DNA from: an uncultured Paraprevotella sp.
GTDB taxonomy: Bacteria; Bacteroidota; Bacteroidia; Bacteroidales; Bacteroidaceae
Length of the DNA: 8,662 nucleotides
Assembly: GCA_910584955.1 (NCBI GenBank)
Contig: CAJUDC010000115.1
Location: 1-8,662, forward strand
Reading direction: 5' to 3'
Under the pieces are notes generated by a model. It saw nothing but the letters and a program-made list of their open reading frames with translations, was not told the origin of the DNA and did no database searches. How positions within the stretch are numbered: the stretch's first letter is position 1; each line of letters begins with the position of its first letter. This document shows positions 6,787-8,662 of the stretch, piece by piece. The translations under genes were made by a program, and so were the position numbers.

Positions 6787-8070
6787 TTACTCCGTATAAA
6801 ACGTTATCAGGCGGCGCAGTGCCCGCTGGCATACAGGGCAAAACACAGGAGCCTCGTTGATTTTCATCCGGCATTCCTGTGCCGGTCTGTACACTCCTTT
6901 CGACTGATAACCGCCGCCTTCGAACACACCCACCCGGGTGAACACCTCATCCTCCCGCTCCGACAAGGGAGTGGGAACAGGCGTACCGGAAGGAAGCATA
7001 TCCTTCCATTTGGCGGAAAAATCCGTCAAGGTGGTAAGGTTCGGTTCCCAAGGCTCTACGCCGGCCGGATACATAGGCTCATACTGATCGTCGTAGAAAT
7101 ATTCGTCGCCCAATCCGCCGAAACTATGTCCGAACTCGTGCACCACCACCGGGGCAAAAGTAGCATGATGTGCTGCCGTGAGCGTGTATGAGTTATAAAT
7201 GCCGCCACCGCCATAATGTTCCGTATTGGCCAGTATGATGATATGTTCGTAGGGGACGCCGGCCAACCGGTTATGCAGCTCCTTCAGATGCAGCGTAGTC
7301 AGGTAACGTTCGGAATAGAATGTATCGAAATGCGAATCTACCGCCGTGTTTTTCCATACGCCCTTACCGGGAATGCTCACCCCGCTTTGCACGGAGGGAC
7401 TGGCCACGGCCACAAAATTAAACCGTTCTTTCAAAGAAGCAAACGGCTCATGTCCGAGAAGAGCTTCCACGGCCCGCCCGCAGTCTTCGTAGAACAACGG
7501 CATTTCCTGCTTTGTATAGCCTTCGGCCACCAAAGCCACATCTATACAATCGGCAGCCGAACCGCCCCGATGGATGTAACGATGCTCCGGTTGCTCCTGG
7601 CCTATACGACGGATAAGGATATCGGAGGGATCCACCCGATGCTGCAACCGGCTGCTTTCCCTGCGGCGGGTGTCGCACAATGTCAGGGTGACAAGTACCG
7701 GCTTCTTGGGAAAAGGCATGAGAAAACAATTCTCAAACGACTTGGGCAGACGGACGGCCTCCTCGGTCGACTGCCATTCCTGAAACAGGCTCGAAAACGA
7801 ATGGCGATAGATGGTATCTCCCGTAGCCTCGTCACACATTGTCAGCTGCCCGTTGCCCTGCAACGGAAGTTCCTTCAGATGGTGGCGTCGACCGGCCCAT
7901 CCTTCGCTCACACAAAGTTCGTCCACATACAGCTGCTGTCTCCGGTTGTCTCCGGCAAAGACATAATCCAGCCGCAACGTCTTGTCTTCAAAATAATCTT
8001 CGAAACGCTGAGCGCCGACCGGCAGCGATACAGCCGCCCATACTAACATCCATAGCCTCTCTCTCATCAT
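6787..8070 (-). CDS. Secreted M64-family zinc metallopeptidase (IgA-peptidase-like)
   Basis: A 427-residue protein that appears complete. A signal peptide covers residues 1-20 (MMRERLWMLVWAAVSLPVGA, then QRF), so it acts in the periplasm or outside the cell. Residues about 21-165 form a beta-rich N-terminal domain of the Peptidase_M64 N type. The catalytic domain runs from about 172 (CIDVALVAEGYT) to the end. The zinc site is HEFGHSFGGLGDEY (311-324): His311 and His315 with catalytic Glu312, and Asp322 or Glu323 in the metzincin-like third-ligand region. A Cys-rich end (ECRMK at 399-403, FCPVC at 410-414) is also typical of the family. M64 includes the Clostridium ramosum IgA protease, but most Bacteroides members have no proven substrate, so IgA cleavage is not claimed. 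The start is one of two adjacent ATGs (8070 or 8067). The gene has its own promoter at 8226-8233 and a downstream terminator, so it appears monocistronic and unrelated to the carbohydrate genes. Confidence 0.95.
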   Translation of the reverse strand: MMRERLWMLVWAAVSLPVGAQRFEDYFEDKTLRLDYVFAGDNRRQQLYVDELCVSEGWAGRRHHLKELPLQGNGQLTMCDEATGDTIYRHSFSSLFQEWQSTEEAVRLPKSFENCFLMPFPKKPVLVTLTLCDTRRRESSRLQHRVDPSDILIRRIGQEQPEHRYIHRGGSAADCIDVALVAEGYTKQEMPLFYEDCGRAVEALLGHEPFASLKERFNFVAVASPSVQSGVSIPGKGVWKNTAVDSHFDTFYSERYLTTLHLKELHNRLAGVPYEHIIILANTEHYGGGGIYNSYTLTAAHHATFAPVVVHEFGHSFGGLGDEYFYDDQYEPMYPAGVEPWEPNLTTLTDFSAKWKDMLPSGTPVPTPLSEREDEVFTRVGVFEGGGYQSKGVYRPAQECRMKINEAPVFCPVCQRALRRLITFYTE

Positions 8071-8095
8071 ATATTATTTTTTATTTTAGATTTTC

Positions 8096-8115
8096 AACGG
8101 TTTGGCACAACCGTT
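8096..8115 (-). promoter_or_regulatory. Hairpin in the M64 5' leader
   Basis: On the minus strand AACGGTT and AACCGTT form a 7-bp stem with a 6-base loop. The structure ends about 25 bases before the M64 start codon and is followed by an A-rich stretch. It sits within a leader of roughly 150 bases if the promoter at 8226-8233 is used. It could influence translation or bind a dimeric regulator. The structure is visible; any function is inference. Confidence 0.4.
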
Positions 8116-8225
8116 TGAGGAATAAACATTTAACGGAGTATTTGAGAAACAGCGGTAACGAGTTGGAAACCGTGCGATTTTCAGCGATTTGCGGTGCTAT
8201 GCTGTCAAATAACTCATTTCTTTTG

Positions 8226-8233
8226 CAAAGGTA
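8226..8233 (-). promoter_or_regulatory. Bacteroidetes-type -7 promoter box for the M64 gene
   Basis: The minus strand reads TACCTTTG, a perfect match to the TAnnTTTG -7 element used by the Bacteroidetes primary sigma factor, followed by the frequent C. A CTG (two of three matches to the -33 TTG) lies 19 bases upstream, with a T run between them. Transcription would begin near 8219, giving a leader of about 150 bases before the M64 start. The box lies 46 bases after the helicase stop codon. Confidence 0.65.
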
Positions 8234-8278
8234 AAAAAATATCTAATACATGCAGTATAGAAGAATAAATATAATCTA

Positions 8279-8662
8279 CTATTGGGTGAGTTTGTTCAAT
8301 CGCATTACAATCGAAGTTTGACTTCTGCCCATTTTGTTTGCGATATATTTGACACTCTTACCCTCATTATACAGTTTCAATAAAAATTGGTCTGCACTTC
8401 TTGTCCATCTTTTATTGGCATTGGGGTGCTTTACATAACTTTCTTCTGAAACCTTTTCAGGGTGTAAAAACTCATCCACAAATACAGAGGGGAAACGCTT
8501 GTCATATAGTACAAGTGTTTTTATCTTTGCTCTTGTTACTGCTACATAAAACAATCTCCGTTCTTCCCCATATGGAAATTGGTCACTTTTAGTCAGGACA
8601 TAATTAAGCACAGGGTCATCACTTACAAGGGATGGAAAGCCATAAGTATCCTTATTACATTG
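8279..8662 (-). CDS. UvrD/Rep-superfamily helicase, helicase IV-like, C-terminal end with HTH-like tail (5' end beyond the window)
   Basis: The frame stays open to the right edge, so the gene begins outside the window; 127 residues are visible. Visible residues 8-19 (GFPSLVSDDPVL) and 29-46 (FPYGEERRLFYVAVTRAK) are the final superfamily 1 helicase motifs. Motif VI (VAVTRAK) contributes the arginine that contacts ATP. The following KTLVLYDKRFPSVFVDEFL resembles the end of helicase IV. Helicases of this type unwind DNA with 3'-5' polarity in the cytoplasm during repair or replication. After the core comes an extra tail at about 80-127 (NANKRWTRSADQFLLKLYNEG, then MGRSQTSIVMRLNKL). It looks like a small Myb/HTH-type DNA-binding domain with a recognition helix around RSQTSIVMRL. 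GC content is near 38-40%, against about 50% in the other genes, which may indicate a different origin. An internal GTG at 8611 is not the real start, because helicase motifs extend upstream of it. Confidence 0.88.
   Translation of the reverse strand, partial: QCNKDTYGFPSLVSDDPVLNYVLTKSDQFPYGEERRLFYVAVTRAKIKTLVLYDKRFPSVFVDEFLHPEKVSEESYVKHPNANKRWTRSADQFLLKLYNEGKSVKYIANKMGRSQTSIVMRLNKLTQ

Noticed and set aside
6776..6805. T run right after the M64 stop codon as a terminator
   Set aside because: On the minus strand the T run is preceded only by a weak 5-bp stem (ACGTT/AACGT with an 11-base loop). The hairpin at 6669-6710 is much stronger.
6787..8070. M64 gene as a proven IgA protease
   Set aside because: The family includes an IgA protease, but the sequence shows only the zinc peptidase site. 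Substrate cannot be read from it.
8279..8611. Stand-alone 110-residue protein starting at GTG 8611
   Set aside because: The frame remains open to the window edge, and upstream residues GFPS...DDP belong to the same helicase domain.

Overview
The window looks like a chromosomal segment from a gut-type Bacteroidales (Bacteroides, Phocaeicola or Parabacteroides). The evidence is: large secreted CAZyme-type proteins with classical signal peptides, C-terminal sorting-like domains on two of them, an M64-family metallopeptidase typical of this group, A-rich leaders instead of strong Shine-Dalgarno sites, and a clear Bacteroidetes -7 promoter box (TACCTTTG). All five genes I can support are on the minus strand, so transcription runs from right to left. 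The + strand frames that remain open opposite them are shadows.

Layout in transcription order, right to left. (1) 8279-8662 is the 3' end of a UvrD/Rep superfamily helicase, most like helicase IV, with an added C-terminal helix-turn-helix-like tail. It is visibly more AT-rich than the rest. (2) After an intergenic region with a good promoter and a leader hairpin comes an intact secreted M64 zinc metallopeptidase (6787-8070). (3) A 435-base gap (6352-6786) holds the most unusual non-coding structure here: four GGTGTACACC-like 10-mers at an exact 22-base period. The last two form a strong bidirectional terminator. (4) A probable two-gene operon follows: a 910-residue secreted alginate-lyase-like polysaccharide lyase (3619-6351), then, 26 bases on, a 984-residue secreted protein with three beta-sandwich-like modules separated by helical linkers (638-3592). 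The operon ends in a strong hairpin terminator (581-616). (5) The left edge carries the N-terminal 149 residues of a secreted GH3 glycosidase of the beta-xylosidase-like branch (1-447).

The lyase, the three-module protein and the GH3 enzyme read as part of a polysaccharide-degradation locus. The lyase would cleave a uronic-acid-containing chain, the modular protein may bind the glycan, and the GH3 enzyme would remove terminal sugars. No SusC/SusD pair, regulator or sulfatase is in view, so the substrate cannot be fixed. I see no complete new system. The best leads are the 22-base palindrome array, the unassigned modules of the 984-residue protein, the unassigned accessory domains of the lyase, and the tailed helicase.
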